A stretch of DNA of 29,046 nucleotides from Pauljensenia sp. (GCA_029983625.1 JASBZF010000009.1:1-29046), one strand, 5' to 3'. Counted from the first letter of the stretch, positions 16,505 to 25,013 are shown. Notes: generated by a model from the sequence alone, not told the origin. Program-made: numbers and translations.

Positions 16505-17119
16505 ATGAAGGAGATCAATCCCAGTAAGGGCACTATGGCGGGCAATATCGATGAGACATTGCGGGAGCGCTTCGCCCTCGAAGCTTTGCCCCATGCGCGA
16601 AAACTGTATGCGGCGGCCTTAGCGATGACACGTCATCCCCATGATGCTGAAGATCTGGTGCAGGAGACTTTTTTGCGGGCATTGATGAAGTTCGAGACCT
16701 TTGAAGAAGGAACGAATATTCGTGCCTGGTTGTATAAAATCCTCACCAACCTCTTCATTTCGGCTTATCGCAAGGAAAAACGCGCTCCTTTCATCGCATC
16801 GGATGCAGGACTTGAGGATTGGCAATTGGTCGAAGCAGCCTCTCATGATCTCGTGGGTTTAAAGTCCGCTGAGGTGGAGGCGCTTGCTCATATGCCGACT
16901 GAAGCGATACGTGCGGCGATTTTCTCACTGAGTGAAGAACAGCGCACGGTCATGGTCTTAGCTGATGTGGATTCTTTGAGTTACAAAGAGATCGCATCCG
17001 CACTGGATATTCCGCTCGGGACGGTGATGTCACGCCTGCATCGGGCGCGAGCGAATGTACGTCGATCCCTAGTGGATCTTGCGAAAGAGTACGGGATTGG
17101 AGAACAGAATGAAGAGTGA
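16505..17119 (+). CDS. sigR: ECF sigma factor of the SigR/SigH family
   Basis: The 204-residue product is a group IV sigma factor. Region 2 is clear (PHDAEDLVQETFLRALMKF, then EEGTNIRAWLYKILTNLFISAYRK, about residues 45-97). Region 4 carries LSEEQRTVMVLADVDSLSYKEIASALDIPLGTVMSRLHRARANV (about 143-188). The GTNIRAWLYKILTN stretch is typical of SigR (Streptomyces) and SigH (Mycobacterium), which direct the thiol-oxidative stress response. The gene overlaps rsrA by 11 bases. A GGAAT-N18-GTT promoter lies about 120 bases upstream, so it probably drives its own synthesis. ATG 16505 has only a weak GAAG ribosome site; ATG 16535 is a possible shorter start, which is notable because SigR of Streptomyces is known to use two starts. 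Confidence 0.93.
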   Translation: MKEINPSKGTMAGNIDETLRERFALEALPHARKLYAAALAMTRHPHDAEDLVQETFLRALMKFETFEEGTNIRAWLYKILTNLFISAYRKEKRAPFIASDAGLEDWQLVEAASHDLVGLKSAEVEALAHMPTEAIRAAIFSLSEEQRTVMVLADVDSLSYKEIASALDIPLGTVMSRLHRARANVRRSLVDLAKEYGIGEQNEE

Positions 17120-17399
17120 CCTGAGCCCTTGCGCACAGCTTCGCGCAGCTCTTGCCGACATTGTGGATTGCGAGGAATGTCAGGAAGCATCGCTGCTGTT
17201 TGATTCTGGGGAAGTTGCGGGCACGTCTTCAGCTCAACGTCTTGTGCTTGTGGCACATGCGCGCAAGTGTCCAGAATGTGCAGATGCGCTTGAAGCTGAG
17301 AGGCATGTGCGTGCTCTTCTGCGTTCCTGTTTGGCGGAGCTTGGGCCGAAAGATCTGGAAGATCGACTTCTTGCGCGTTTGAGTGGGATGCATGAGTGA
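17109..17399 (+). CDS. rsrA: Zinc anti-sigma factor RsrA/RshA
   Basis: The 96-residue protein follows and overlaps sigR by 11 bases. It has the ZAS signature H-x3-C-x2-C (H50, C54, C57) and earlier cysteines C8, C21 and C24. One of these would complete the zinc site that is oxidised to a disulfide in the family. In reduced cells it should hold SigR; under disulfide stress it should release it. I use ATG 17109 (with GGAG upstream) rather than the start of the open frame at 17079, which would lengthen the overlap to 41 bases. The rest is helical and rich in Leu and Arg (RHVRALLRSCLAEL), as expected for a sigma-binding surface. Confidence 0.9.
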   Translation: MKSDLSPCAQLRAALADIVDCEECQEASLLFDSGEVAGTSSAQRLVLVAHARKCPECADALEAERHVRALLRSCLAELGPKDLEDRLLARLSGMHE

Positions 17400-17548
17400 C
17401 ACAGCTGACCTGAAAGAAAGTGGGCTGAGGTGAAGAGGGAAATAGGATCTGTGCAGTGAGCTGTATCGCCGACAAGAGTGAACTATTGGCCTTAGCCTGC
17501 GATCTGTGGGAAACTGTGCGAGTTAAATCCGAGCGATGGGAGAGTGAA

Positions 17549-17623
17549 ATGTCGAAGAGGGGCCGCAAGCGTCGCGATCGTCGCAAGCGTGGCGCGAACC
17601 ACGGCAAGCGTCCAAACGCCTGA
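17549..17623 (+). CDS. Large-subunit ribosomal protein bL37 (24 residues)
   Basis: A 24-codon gene encodes MSKRGRKRRDRRKRGANHGKRPNA. The very basic sequence ending ANHGKRPN is that of the actinobacterial ribosomal protein bL37, which was recognised in mycobacterial 50S structures. GGGAGAG lies a few bases before the ATG, and a good hairpin terminator starts 20 bases after the stop. It lies downstream of sigR-rsrA, where I recall it in other actinobacteria. The gene is below the length limit of most gene finders. Confidence 0.85.
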   Translation: MSKRGRKRRDRRKRGANHGKRPNA

Positions 17624-17642
17624 GCTGACACAATTCGCGCGG

Positions 17643-17672
17643 GACCCGGTGATCGATGTCGCCGGGTCTTTT
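17643..17672 (+). terminator. Intrinsic terminator after bL37
   Basis: GACCCGG (17643-17649) pairs with CCGGGTC (17662-17668) around a 12-base loop and is followed by TTTT (17669-17672). It sits 20 bases after the bL37 stop and before miaA, in the forward direction. Confidence 0.8.
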
Positions 17673-17792
17673 GCGTATCGATAATGCGGTGAACCCAGGT
17701 GCGCCTGTGGGTTGGGTGATGGTGCCTGATTGCGGGTGAATTCCGCTGTATCGACTCTGAATAAAAGAGTGCTTCGCTGCACAAGTGGATCG

Positions 17793-17798
17793 TAGAAT
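17793..17798 (+). promoter_or_regulatory. miaA -10 box, probable leaderless start
   Basis: TAGAAT at 17793-17798 matches five of six bases of the sigma-A -10 box. Its end is six bases from the GTG at 17805 and nine from the ATG at 17808. The -35 region is weak and no ribosome site is seen, so transcription probably starts at or next to the start codon. Confidence 0.5.
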
Positions 17799-17804
17799 GC
17801 CGAA

Positions 17805-18794
17805 GTGATGATTCCTCGCACCCTGAACCGCCCCGGTGATCTCATTGTTGCGCTCGTCGGGCAAACCGCGTCAGGAAAGTCGGATCTGTCTTTAGACTTA
17901 GCGCATTCCTTACCGCCACTCATGGGGTGTGCAGCGGCAGAGGTTGTCTCCGCAGATGCACTCCAGCTGTACAGGGGGATGGATATCGGTACGGCCAAGA
18001 TTCCCGAGGGCGAACGCCGGGGGATCCCTCATCATCAAATCGATGTTTTGAATGTGAGCCAAGAAGCATCTGTGGCGCGCTATCAGAGTGAAGCGCGAGC
18101 AGACGTGGAGGGCATTCATCAACGCTCAGGGCTTGCTTTGGTCGTCGGCGGTTCAGGACTGTATCAACGCGCGCTTTTGGATCATTTGGAGTTCCCAGGA
18201 ACAGACCCGCAGATCCGCGCAGCTCTTGAAGAACAAGCCCAAGGGCCTTTGGGGTCGCGTGGACTTCACGCCAGGCTCGCCGCTCTCGACCCTCATTCTG
18301 CCCAGCGCATTGATCCGCACAATACTCGTCGGATCATTCGAGCCTTGGAAGTGATTGAACTGACGGGCGGACCGTATTCAGCGACCATGCCCGAACGTGT
18401 TTTTATTCGTCCTTCGGTGATGATCGCGATCCGTCATGAACAGACGCTCCTGGATGAGCGCATCGAAAAACGGACGCGGAACATGTTTCAGCGGGGCCTC
18501 GTTGAAGAGGTGCGAGAACTGTTGGACAAGGGACTGAAAGAGGGACGGACCGCCCGATGCGCAACGGGATACGCTGAAGCGATGGGAGTGATTGAGGGCG
18601 TGCTGAGCGAAGAGGAAGCAATTGACTCCGTCACTGCGGCCACTCGGCGTCTTGCCCGCAAACAAGCAAAGTGGTTGCGCCCAGATCCGCGTCTGCACTG
18701 GATTGATGCCGATTGCCCTGAGGTTCAGCTTCGTCAAGCCAGTGAGATCGTGCAGAGATCACTTGAGGAATATCTGAGCGCAGACATCCCCTAA
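17805..18794 (+). CDS. miaA: tRNA dimethylallyltransferase MiaA
   Basis: MiaA adds a dimethylallyl group to N6 of A37 in tRNAs that read codons starting with U. The 329-residue product has the P-loop VGQTASGKSDLSLDLA near the N terminus and VVSADALQLYRGMDIGTAK (the conserved Asp and Gln region). It also has IPHHQIDVLNVSQEASVARYQ, VVGGSGLYQRALLD, and the C-terminal GYAEAMGVIEG and TRRLARKQAKWLR tRNA-binding segments. GTG 17805 and ATG 17808 are adjacent candidate starts; the TAGAAT box just upstream suggests leaderless translation from one of them. It has no MiaB partner in this window. Its stop overlaps the convergent methyltransferase stop by four bases. Confidence 0.95.
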   Translation: MMIPRTLNRPGDLIVALVGQTASGKSDLSLDLAHSLPPLMGCAAAEVVSADALQLYRGMDIGTAKIPEGERRGIPHHQIDVLNVSQEASVARYQSEARADVEGIHQRSGLALVVGGSGLYQRALLDHLEFPGTDPQIRAALEEQAQGPLGSRGLHARLAALDPHSAQRIDPHNTRRIIRALEVIELTGGPYSATMPERVFIRPSVMIAIRHEQTLLDERIEKRTRNMFQRGLVEEVRELLDKGLKEGRTARCATGYAEAMGVIEGVLSEEEAIDSVTAATRRLARKQAKWLRPDPRLHWIDADCPEVQLRQASEIVQRSLEEYLSADIP

Positions 18795-19417
18795 CAGTGT
18801 GAAGACGCGAGGCGCACCTCGATAATGCGAAATCCTTTCTTTGAAGCGAGCTTAGTGGCCGTAAAACCTTGCGTGTTCAGCCAATCAATGAGGGAATCTG
18901 CGCCGAGATGACGTTGCACCACCAGATAGGCCACTCCTTCGTCGCTGAGGCGTGAAAGCCACGTCAGCAGAAGTTCGTGCAGCGCAGCTTTACCGATGCG
19001 AATCGGAGGATTGGACCAGATCACGTCGAAGCGCAGATCTTCTGACTCAACTTCCCGGAGTGCGTCTTCGGCAGTGAGGACACGCAGGTTTGTGCAGTCG
19101 TTGAGGCGTGCGTTACGTTGCGCTAAATCCAGAGCTCTGGAATTGACGTCGATCGCCCAGACCTGCGCTTTTGGGGCTTCTTTCGCCATTGCCAAGCCGA
19201 TTGGTCCCCATCCGCACCCCAGGTCAAGGAAACGCCCGTGGGCGGCCAGAGGTGGTGCTTGGGATAGGAGCTGGCGCGTCCCTAAATCAAGGCGTGTGGC
19301 TGAAAAGACTTTCGGGCTGAGCTGGGCGATGAACTGTATGCCTCGCTCCGTAAAATGCAGGGTCCGCAGATCGGAGACGGTAGCGGGGAGCTGGTCGGAG
19401 AAGTACTGTTCTTGCAC
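18791..19417 (-). CDS. RsmC-like class I SAM methyltransferase
   Basis: The product has the class I methyltransferase fold: FLDLGCGWGPIGLAMA (SAM-binding motif I), VWAIDVNSRALDLAQRN (motif II acidic residue) and VIWSNPPIRIGK, the NPP(I/F) motif of enzymes that methylate the amino group of a base. This and the length point to a single-domain relative of RsmC, which makes m2G in 16S rRNA. The exact target is not certain. An open frame runs to 19561, over the hflX start, but its first 48 residues look unconserved. I prefer GTG 19417, which gives 208 residues starting near QEQYFSDQLP. It has TACCCT about seven bases before, so it could be leaderless. It shares a four-base stop overlap with miaA. 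Confidence 0.82.
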   Translation of the reverse strand: MQEQYFSDQLPATVSDLRTLHFTERGIQFIAQLSPKVFSATRLDLGTRQLLSQAPPLAAHGRFLDLGCGWGPIGLAMAKEAPKAQVWAIDVNSRALDLAQRNARLNDCTNLRVLTAEDALREVESEDLRFDVIWSNPPIRIGKAALHELLLTWLSRLSDEGVAYLVVQRHLGADSLIDWLNTQGFTATKLASKKGFRIIEVRLASSHC

Positions 19418-19544
19418 ATCCTCAAGGGTAGCGCCACTCAGCTCCTCTATTGCCTGGGCTTTTCCGTATGCGGGTGGGGATGCGCGAGGACGAAGCTCAG
19501 GCGTGACATACTGGGAATAGCACAAGTGAATGAGAGGAATGGAA

Positions 19545-21113
19545 GTGGGGGAGTCTGACACCGAGTCGCAGACGCTACGGGGTGATGCTGCTGCAGTCAG
19601 TCTCGTTGAGCGAATCCTTGCCCGTCACGGTACGGCCTTGGAATCGACGCAGGGGCTCGATCATTCCCAAGATGCGGGTGAGCTTGAACGACAGGCGCGC
19701 GCGGGGACGCGGCGCGTGCGCGTGGAGCGCAGGGAACAAGAAGAAATCTCCGAGGTCGAATATCGCCAGGTGCGTCTGGAGAAGGTCATTCTTGTTGCGT
19801 TGAGAACGACTCAAAGCGAAGAAGAGGTCGCTACTTCGCTCAGTGAACTCGCTGCCCTTGCGCAGACAGCGGGCTCTGAGGTTTTAGATGCCCTCATTCA
19901 AAAGAGGAGTCACCCTGATCCTGCGACTTACCTCGGTTCAGGGAAAGCAAAGGAATTGGCGCAGATTGTGCGCAGTGTCGGTGCGGATACGGTGATTGTG
20001 GATGAGGAATTAGCACCTTCACAACGGCGCGGTCTTGAGGATGTGGTCGATGCGAAAGTGGTGGATCGTACCGCGTTGATTCTCGACATTTTCGCCCAGC
20101 ACGCAAAGTCTCGTGAAGGGAAGGCGCAGGTGGAGCTTGCTCAGCTTGAGTACCTTCTGCCGCGCCTTCGAGGCTGGGGTGAATCGATGTCACGTCAGGC
20201 GGGTGGGCGTGTTGCTGCTGGTGCGGGTATCGGGTCGAGAGGTCCGGGTGAGACGAAGATCGAACTGGATCGTCGTCGGATTCGTGCGCGCATGGCGAAA
20301 CTCCGTGAGGAGATCAGAAAGATGGAGCCTGCGCGTCGCACGCAGCGCCTCGCGAGACGGAGGGGGAAAGTTCCTTCTGTGGCGATCGTGGGATATACGA
20401 ACGCGGGGAAATCGACGCTCCTGAATCGCCTCACGGGCGCTCAGGTTCTTGTCGAGGACGCTTTGTTTGCCACCTTGGATCCGACGGTGAGGAAAGCACA
20501 CACAAGGGATGGGCGCGCCTACACCTTGACGGACACCGTGGGTTTTGTCCGTAATTTACCGACTCAGTTGGTGGAGGCGTTTCGTTCAACTTTAGAAGAA
20601 GGCAGTGATGCAGACCTTCTGATCCACGTTCTTGACGCAGCGCATCCTGATCCTTTCGGTCAGGTTGAAGCAGTCCGTAGCGTTTTGTCTGAAATTGAGG
20701 GGGCGCGTGAGATCCCTGAGCTGATCGTGCTCAATAAAGCCGATCTTGCTGAACCTGAGCGTCTTGCGTTGCTGCGCACGTATTTTCCTGAATCAGTTGC
20801 TGTCTGTGCTGCAACTGGAGTCGGGATCGAGGATCTGATTTTCGCACTCGAAAAGGCACTCCCACGCCCTCGTGTGGAGGTGGAGGTCCTTTTGCCGTAT
20901 TCACGTGGAGATTTGGTTCACCGTATCCATACAGAAGGTGAAGTTGACGCGGAAAACTACTGTGACGCAGGCACTTATCTGAAGGCGAGAGTCGATCAAA
21001 AACTTGCCGCAGACCTGGCTCCTTTCACTGCTCTTTCGCCCTCGGATACGCAGCTGAGCGGAGCAGAACACAAGTGTCCTCTTCACGCTGAGTCAAATCG
21101 TGACGATGCCTGA
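19545..21113 (+). CDS. hflX: Ribosome-associated GTPase HflX
   Basis: HflX binds and splits stalled or stressed 70S ribosomes. The 522-residue product has the HflX domain (about residues 80-255: DPATYLGSGKAKEL, VDEELAPSQRRGLED, VVDRTALILDIFAQHAKSREGKAQVELAQL and GSRGPGETKIELDRR). The GTPase domain follows: P-loop VGYTNAGKST, DTVGFVRNLP, NKAD. The first 60 or so residues are acidic and probably disordered. Three in-frame starts lie close together: ATG 19530, ATG 19539 and GTG 19545. I chose 19545 because AGAGGA lies six bases before it. The gene overlaps the dinG start by 8 to 14 bases, so the two form an operon. Confidence 0.94.
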   Translation: MGESDTESQTLRGDAAAVSLVERILARHGTALESTQGLDHSQDAGELERQARAGTRRVRVERREQEEISEVEYRQVRLEKVILVALRTTQSEEEVATSLSELAALAQTAGSEVLDALIQKRSHPDPATYLGSGKAKELAQIVRSVGADTVIVDEELAPSQRRGLEDVVDAKVVDRTALILDIFAQHAKSREGKAQVELAQLEYLLPRLRGWGESMSRQAGGRVAAGAGIGSRGPGETKIELDRRRIRARMAKLREEIRKMEPARRTQRLARRRGKVPSVAIVGYTNAGKSTLLNRLTGAQVLVEDALFATLDPTVRKAHTRDGRAYTLTDTVGFVRNLPTQLVEAFRSTLEEGSDADLLIHVLDAAHPDPFGQVEAVRSVLSEIEGAREIPELIVLNKADLAEPERLALLRTYFPESVAVCAATGVGIEDLIFALEKALPRPRVEVEVLLPYSRGDLVHRIHTEGEVDAENYCDAGTYLKARVDQKLAADLAPFTALSPSDTQLSGAEHKCPLHAESNRDDA

Positions 21114-23052
21114 AAGTACTCATCACGCGCGCGAACTCCTGGACCGTGTGATCGAAACAATGGGCGGTGCCCGTCGTGAGGGTCAACGCATCATGGTTGA
21201 GCAGATTGCGGAGGCAATAACAGATCAGGCGCATCTCCTGGTTCAGGCGGGCACCGGTACAGGTAAGTCGATCGGCTACCTGGTGCCGCTCCTGGATCAC
21301 TGTCGTCGCAGCGGAGAACGTGGACTTGTTTCCACAGCGACCCTTGCTCTTCAGCGTCAAATCCTCATCAAGGACGCTCCTGCGGTAATTGAGGCGATGG
21401 CAGACCTGCACATGTGGCGTCCTAAGCTCGCGGTCTTCAAGGGCTGGTCCAACTATCTGTGTCTTCATCGTGTTCATGGCAGCTATCCGGGCGAAGGAAC
21501 TCTTTTCGACACGCTCGATTCGATCGAATCGAAGGGTCCGAGCACGCTGGGTGAAGAGGTTGTGCGCCTGCGTGAGTGGGCGAAAACAACGCATACGGGT
21601 GATCGTGACGATCTGGTTCCGGGGGTGAGTGACCGGGCGTGGCGTCAGGTGAGCGTATCGAAAAGGGAATGCGTGGGGCGCACATGCCCCATGATCGAAG
21701 AATGTTTTGCTCAAGCTGCACGCTTGGATGCCTCAGAAGCGGATCTGGTGGTGACAAACCATTCGCTTTTCGGCATTCAATGCACGGGTGAAAGCGACAT
21801 TCTGCCTTCCTTCGGTCCCGTCGTCATTGATGAGGCTCATGAGTTAGCTGATCGCGTGAGGGATCAGTCCACTTTGCTGATGTCTGCTTCCATCCTCGCT
21901 CGGATTGCCCGCACTTTGCGTGCGCGCACGAAAATCGAGGTCGAAGAGCTGGAGGAGGCTGGTGAGGAACTAGCAGCTGTCCTTGCTCCTTTACCTGCGG
22001 GGCTGATCGAGGAACGACCTGCCGTTTTACGTGAGGTGATGCTGCGTATTGATGAGATGATCCGGCGTGCCGCGAGCGCCCTATTAGATTCTCGCGCGGA
22101 TGCGGCGGATAAAACTCTTGCGCGCGCAGCATTGGATGAGGCGAGGGCTTTCCTTGATGCGTGGTCGAAAGATCCGGCACAGATGATTCTGTCGGCTTCG
22201 GCACTTCAAGGGGAGGAGTCGGAGCTTCTTTCACTGAGTCCTTTAGATGTGGCGTCCGCTTTGGGGATGCGTGGTTTTCATGAGCGCGCTGCAATTTTGA
22301 CTTCGGCCACATTGTCTTTGGGTGGTTCTTTTGATGCGATGGCCAGGGAATGCGGTTTCATGCTGTCGCCGACGCGGTGGAAGGGAATTGATGTGGGCAC
22401 GCCCTTCGATCCGGCATCGCAGGCGATTATGTACATCGCTGAGGATCTGCCCGATCCGGGGATGGGGGGACTGGGTGAGGAAGCGCAAGAACGTTTCCTT
22501 GAGCTCGCTGTGGCATCCGGGGGTGGGGTTCTTGGGCTTTTTTCTTCTTGGAAAGCGGCCCAGATGGGAGCGCAGGTTCTGCGTGAGCGCACAGATTTGA
22601 CGGTCTACATGCAAGGTGATGAGACCTTGTCCGCCCTCGTGGATCGTTTCCGTCAGGAGGAGGATTCCTGTTTGCTTGGCACTTTGTCTTTGTGGCAGGG
22701 AGTGGATGTGGTGGGTCCGTCTTGTCGTCTTGTGGTGATTGATCGGATTCCTTTCCCGCATCGTGAAGATCCGGTGGTGAAAGCGCGTTCTTTGGATGCG
22801 CATAAGCGCGGGTTTTCAGGTTTTCAGACGGTGTCACTGACGAGGGCGGCGCTTCTCATGGCTCAGGGGGCTGGGAGACTGTTGAGGTCGGATACGGATC
22901 GTGGTGTTGTTGCCCTATTGGATCGTCGGCTTTTAACGAAGTCTTACGGTCGTTTCATTTTGCGTTCTTTGCCGCAGATGTGGCCGACAACGGATCGGGA
23001 AGTCGTGAGGGCTGCGCTTGGGCGTTTGTCTGATGGAGTGAAGAGACAGTGA
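21100..23052 (+). CDS. dinG: DinG/YoaA-type iron-sulfur DNA helicase
   Basis: This is a superfamily 2 helicase of the XPD/DinG class. The 650-residue product has Walker A AGTGTGKSIGYL (K56), DEAH at residues 244-247, and four cysteines that should hold a 4Fe-4S cluster (C121, C191, C196, C202) between them. The C-terminal motifs are ILTSATL, GTLSLWQGVDVVG and QGAGRLLRSDTDRG. Such enzymes unwind forked DNA, R-loops or D-loops during repair. No nuclease domain is fused to it. Starts GTG 21100 and ATG 21106 are both possible and neither has a strong ribosome site; the overlap with hflX suggests coupling. No SOS box is seen near it, so the name reflects family and not damage induction. Confidence 0.9.
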   Translation: MTMPESTHHARELLDRVIETMGGARREGQRIMVEQIAEAITDQAHLLVQAGTGTGKSIGYLVPLLDHCRRSGERGLVSTATLALQRQILIKDAPAVIEAMADLHMWRPKLAVFKGWSNYLCLHRVHGSYPGEGTLFDTLDSIESKGPSTLGEEVVRLREWAKTTHTGDRDDLVPGVSDRAWRQVSVSKRECVGRTCPMIEECFAQAARLDASEADLVVTNHSLFGIQCTGESDILPSFGPVVIDEAHELADRVRDQSTLLMSASILARIARTLRARTKIEVEELEEAGEELAAVLAPLPAGLIEERPAVLREVMLRIDEMIRRAASALLDSRADAADKTLARAALDEARAFLDAWSKDPAQMILSASALQGEESELLSLSPLDVASALGMRGFHERAAILTSATLSLGGSFDAMARECGFMLSPTRWKGIDVGTPFDPASQAIMYIAEDLPDPGMGGLGEEAQERFLELAVASGGGVLGLFSSWKAAQMGAQVLRERTDLTVYMQGDETLSALVDRFRQEEDSCLLGTLSLWQGVDVVGPSCRLVVIDRIPFPHREDPVVKARSLDAHKRGFSGFQTVSLTRAALLMAQGAGRLLRSDTDRGVVALLDRRLLTKSYGRFILRSLPQMWPTTDREVVRAALGRLSDGVKRQ

Positions 23053-23076
23053 TCCGAGATTCAGCCTGTGGTGCTC

Positions 23077-23101
23077 TTGTGCGACTGGGGAGAAGGCACA
23101 A
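23077..23101. promoter_or_regulatory. Rex-like inverted repeat before ldh with unusual spacing
   Basis: TTGTGC (23077-23082) and GCACAA (23096-23101) form an inverted repeat with 13 bases between the arms, in the 107-base gap between dinG and ldh. The NADH-sensing repressor Rex binds TTGTG-N8-CACAA, and ldh genes are common targets. Here TTGTG and CACAA are 15 bases apart, too far for a standard site. TTGTGC may instead be part of a -35 box. Confidence 0.3.
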
Positions 23102-23159
23102 TAGGGGTGGGGTTCAGCTCGCCGAAGGACGGGGGCATTTCCCAGGAAGGACGCGAAAG

Positions 23160-24149
23160 ATGACCGCCCAAATGAAGAGCTTGTATCCGGCGAAATCAGC
23201 GGGACGGCCCTCGAAGATCGCGATTATCGGGGCGGGGGCAGTGGGTACTGCTGTTGCTTACGCTTGTGCGATGCGGGGCGATGCGCGCACTATCGTGCTT
23301 CACGACATCAATAAGGCGAAGGTGGAAGCTGAGGCGCTTGATATCGCGCATGGGATTCAATTCACTCCTTCCGGTTCGGTGGAGGGGTCGGATGATGTGG
23401 AAATTGTTCGGGGTTCAGATCTTGTCATTGTGACAGCTGGTGCGAAGCAAAAACCAGGGCAGTCGCGTCTTGAGCTTGCCGAATCGACGGTGGGTTTGAT
23501 GAAGATGATTGTTCCGCGTCTTCAGCAGGTCGCCCCTGATGCGGTGTTCATGTTCATTACGAACCCTGTTGATGTGGTGACGTATGTGGCCTTGAAAATT
23601 ACGGGCCTTCCTCGTAGCCAGGTATTCGGTTCGGGTACGGTGCTCGATACGTCTCGTTTGCGCTATCTCGTGTCGCAGTATACGGGTGTGGCCACTCAGA
23701 ATATCCATGCGTATATCGCAGGTGAACACGGAGATTCTGAGGTGGCTCTGTGGTCGTGTGCGGAGATCGGTAATGTGCCTCTTGAGCAGTGGGGGCCAAC
23801 TCTTGACGGCAATCATTTTGATGCGGCGCTTCGTGCTTCCATTGCGGAGGAAGTTGTGCAATCGGCGTACAAAATTATTGACGGTAAGGGAGCGACGAAT
23901 TACGCGATCGGTTTGGCTGCGGCCAATATTGCTGCAGCGGTGCTACGTGATGAGAATCGTGTTCTGACGATTTCGACGCTTTTGGAGGATTGGGAGGGGA
24001 TCTCTGATGTGTGTATGGCCGCTCCGACGATTGTGGGACGTGCGGGTGCGGGCCGTGTCCTTCATCCGCCTTTGACCCTCAGTGAGCGTGAGGGGTTAAC
24101 GGCATCGGCGACCCGCCTGCGGCAGGTCGCTCGTGACTTGGGCTTTTGA
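23160..24149 (+). CDS. ldh: L-lactate dehydrogenase
   Basis: The enzyme reduces pyruvate to L-lactate with NADH, regenerating NAD in fermentation. The 329-residue product has the Rossmann motif IGAGAVGTAVAYA (residues 23-35) and the active-site loop AGAKQKPGQSR. The Gln in that loop marks lactate over malate specificity. FITNPVDVVTYVA, the substrate Arg R166 in DTSRLR and the catalytic His H190 in AGEHGDSE are also present. The frame is open from 23049, overlapping dinG, but ATG 23160 has AGGAAGG upstream and gives the normal length. It is followed by a G/C-rich hairpin. Presence of this gene suggests a fermenting or facultative organism. Confidence 0.94.
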   Translation: MTAQMKSLYPAKSAGRPSKIAIIGAGAVGTAVAYACAMRGDARTIVLHDINKAKVEAEALDIAHGIQFTPSGSVEGSDDVEIVRGSDLVIVTAGAKQKPGQSRLELAESTVGLMKMIVPRLQQVAPDAVFMFITNPVDVVTYVALKITGLPRSQVFGSGTVLDTSRLRYLVSQYTGVATQNIHAYIAGEHGDSEVALWSCAEIGNVPLEQWGPTLDGNHFDAALRASIAEEVVQSAYKIIDGKGATNYAIGLAAANIAAAVLRDENRVLTISTLLEDWEGISDVCMAAPTIVGRAGAGRVLHPPLTLSEREGLTASATRLRQVARDLGF

Positions 24150-24164
24150 GCCTGTGATAGCACT

Positions 24165-24198
24165 GCGGGGGGCACCGTGCCACGGTGTCCCCCCCCGC
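24165..24198. terminator. G/C-rich hairpin between convergent ldh and lexA
   Basis: GC plus six G and CACCG pair with CGGTG, T and eight C plus GC around the loop TGCCA, giving a stem of about 13 base pairs. It lies 16 bases after the ldh stop and 26 bases before the lexA stop. No U-run follows on either strand. A bidirectional terminator is the best reading. Confidence 0.75.
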
Positions 24199-24223
24199 TT
24201 GCCTGAAGTGACGGGAGGGTGTT

Positions 24224-24925
24224 TTATGCGAGGGAACGTAGGACGGTGACGACTCGGCCAAGAATGGTGGCCTGGTCGCCTTGGATGGGGGAATAGTTTT
24301 CGTTACGGGGTAGGAGCCAGACGTGGCCGTCTGTGCGGGAAAAGACTTTGACGGTTGCTTCTCCGTCAATCATTGCGGCGACGATCTGACCTTGTGTGGC
24401 GTTGGGTTGAGAGCGGACGACAACGAAGTCGCCGTTGAGAATGCCAGCTTCGCTCATGGAGTCGCCGTGGACTTCAAGCATGAAGAGTGTGCCGTGGCCG
24501 GTAAGACGGGTGGGGAGGTCGAAGACGTCTTCGACGTGTTGTTGTGCGGTGATGGGGCTTCCGGCGGCGATCCGACCTACCAGGGGGATGGAGGTGGATT
24601 CTTCATCAACGTGTGCTGCGGGCAATTCGATGGTGACAACGCGGGCTTTGAGGTCGTTTTCCGTGTGAGTGGGGGTGGGGTCTACTCCGAGTTCTGTGCG
24701 CGCGGCGGGGGACAGCTCAAGAGCTCTGGGGAGACCGGGGATGCGTTGGAGGTATCCGCCGCGTTCGAGGGCGTCGAGGTGGTGTTTGACGGTGGAGGGT
24801 GAGGCCAGGCCGACGCGCGCAGCAATTTCGCGAACAGAAGGCGGGAAGCCGTGTGTGCGTACTTCCTCATGAACGAGGAGGAGGATCTGGCGTTGCCGTT
24901 CAGAGAGCTGAGTGTTCAGTGTCAT
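24224..24925 (-). CDS. lexA: SOS repressor LexA
   Basis: LexA represses DNA-damage genes until RecA filaments trigger its self-cleavage. The 233-residue product has an N-terminal winged HTH (QRQILLLVHEEVRTHGFPPSVREIAARVGLASPSTVKHHL, about residues 11-50), the cleavage site A121-G122 in GRIAAGSP, and the catalytic pair S156 (HGDSM) and K193 (EATVKVF). I use ATG 24925, which has AGGAGG just upstream, and not the start of the open frame at 24988. It is divergent from the LysM suppressor gene, and the shared region has one perfect and one poor SOS box, so it should repress itself and its neighbour. Confidence 0.97.
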   Translation of the reverse strand: MTLNTQLSERQRQILLLVHEEVRTHGFPPSVREIAARVGLASPSTVKHHLDALERGGYLQRIPGLPRALELSPAARTELGVDPTPTHTENDLKARVVTIELPAAHVDEESTSIPLVGRIAAGSPITAQQHVEDVFDLPTRLTGHGTLFMLEVHGDSMSEAGILNGDFVVVRSQPNATQGQIVAAMIDGEATVKVFSRTDGHVWLLPRNENYSPIQGDQATILGRVVTVLRSLA

Positions 24926-25013
24926 GGAGCCTCCTGGTTCCTCGGATGGACGCAGATGCCTATGGCTCCTGTTCCACTTGTAGGGCAAGGGTATCCAAGC
25001 TGAGGGTGGAGAT

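Noticed and set aside
24165..24198. G6 and C8 tracts as a phase-variable repeat
   Set aside because: They pair as the stem of a hairpin outside any coding sequence, so a terminator explains them better.
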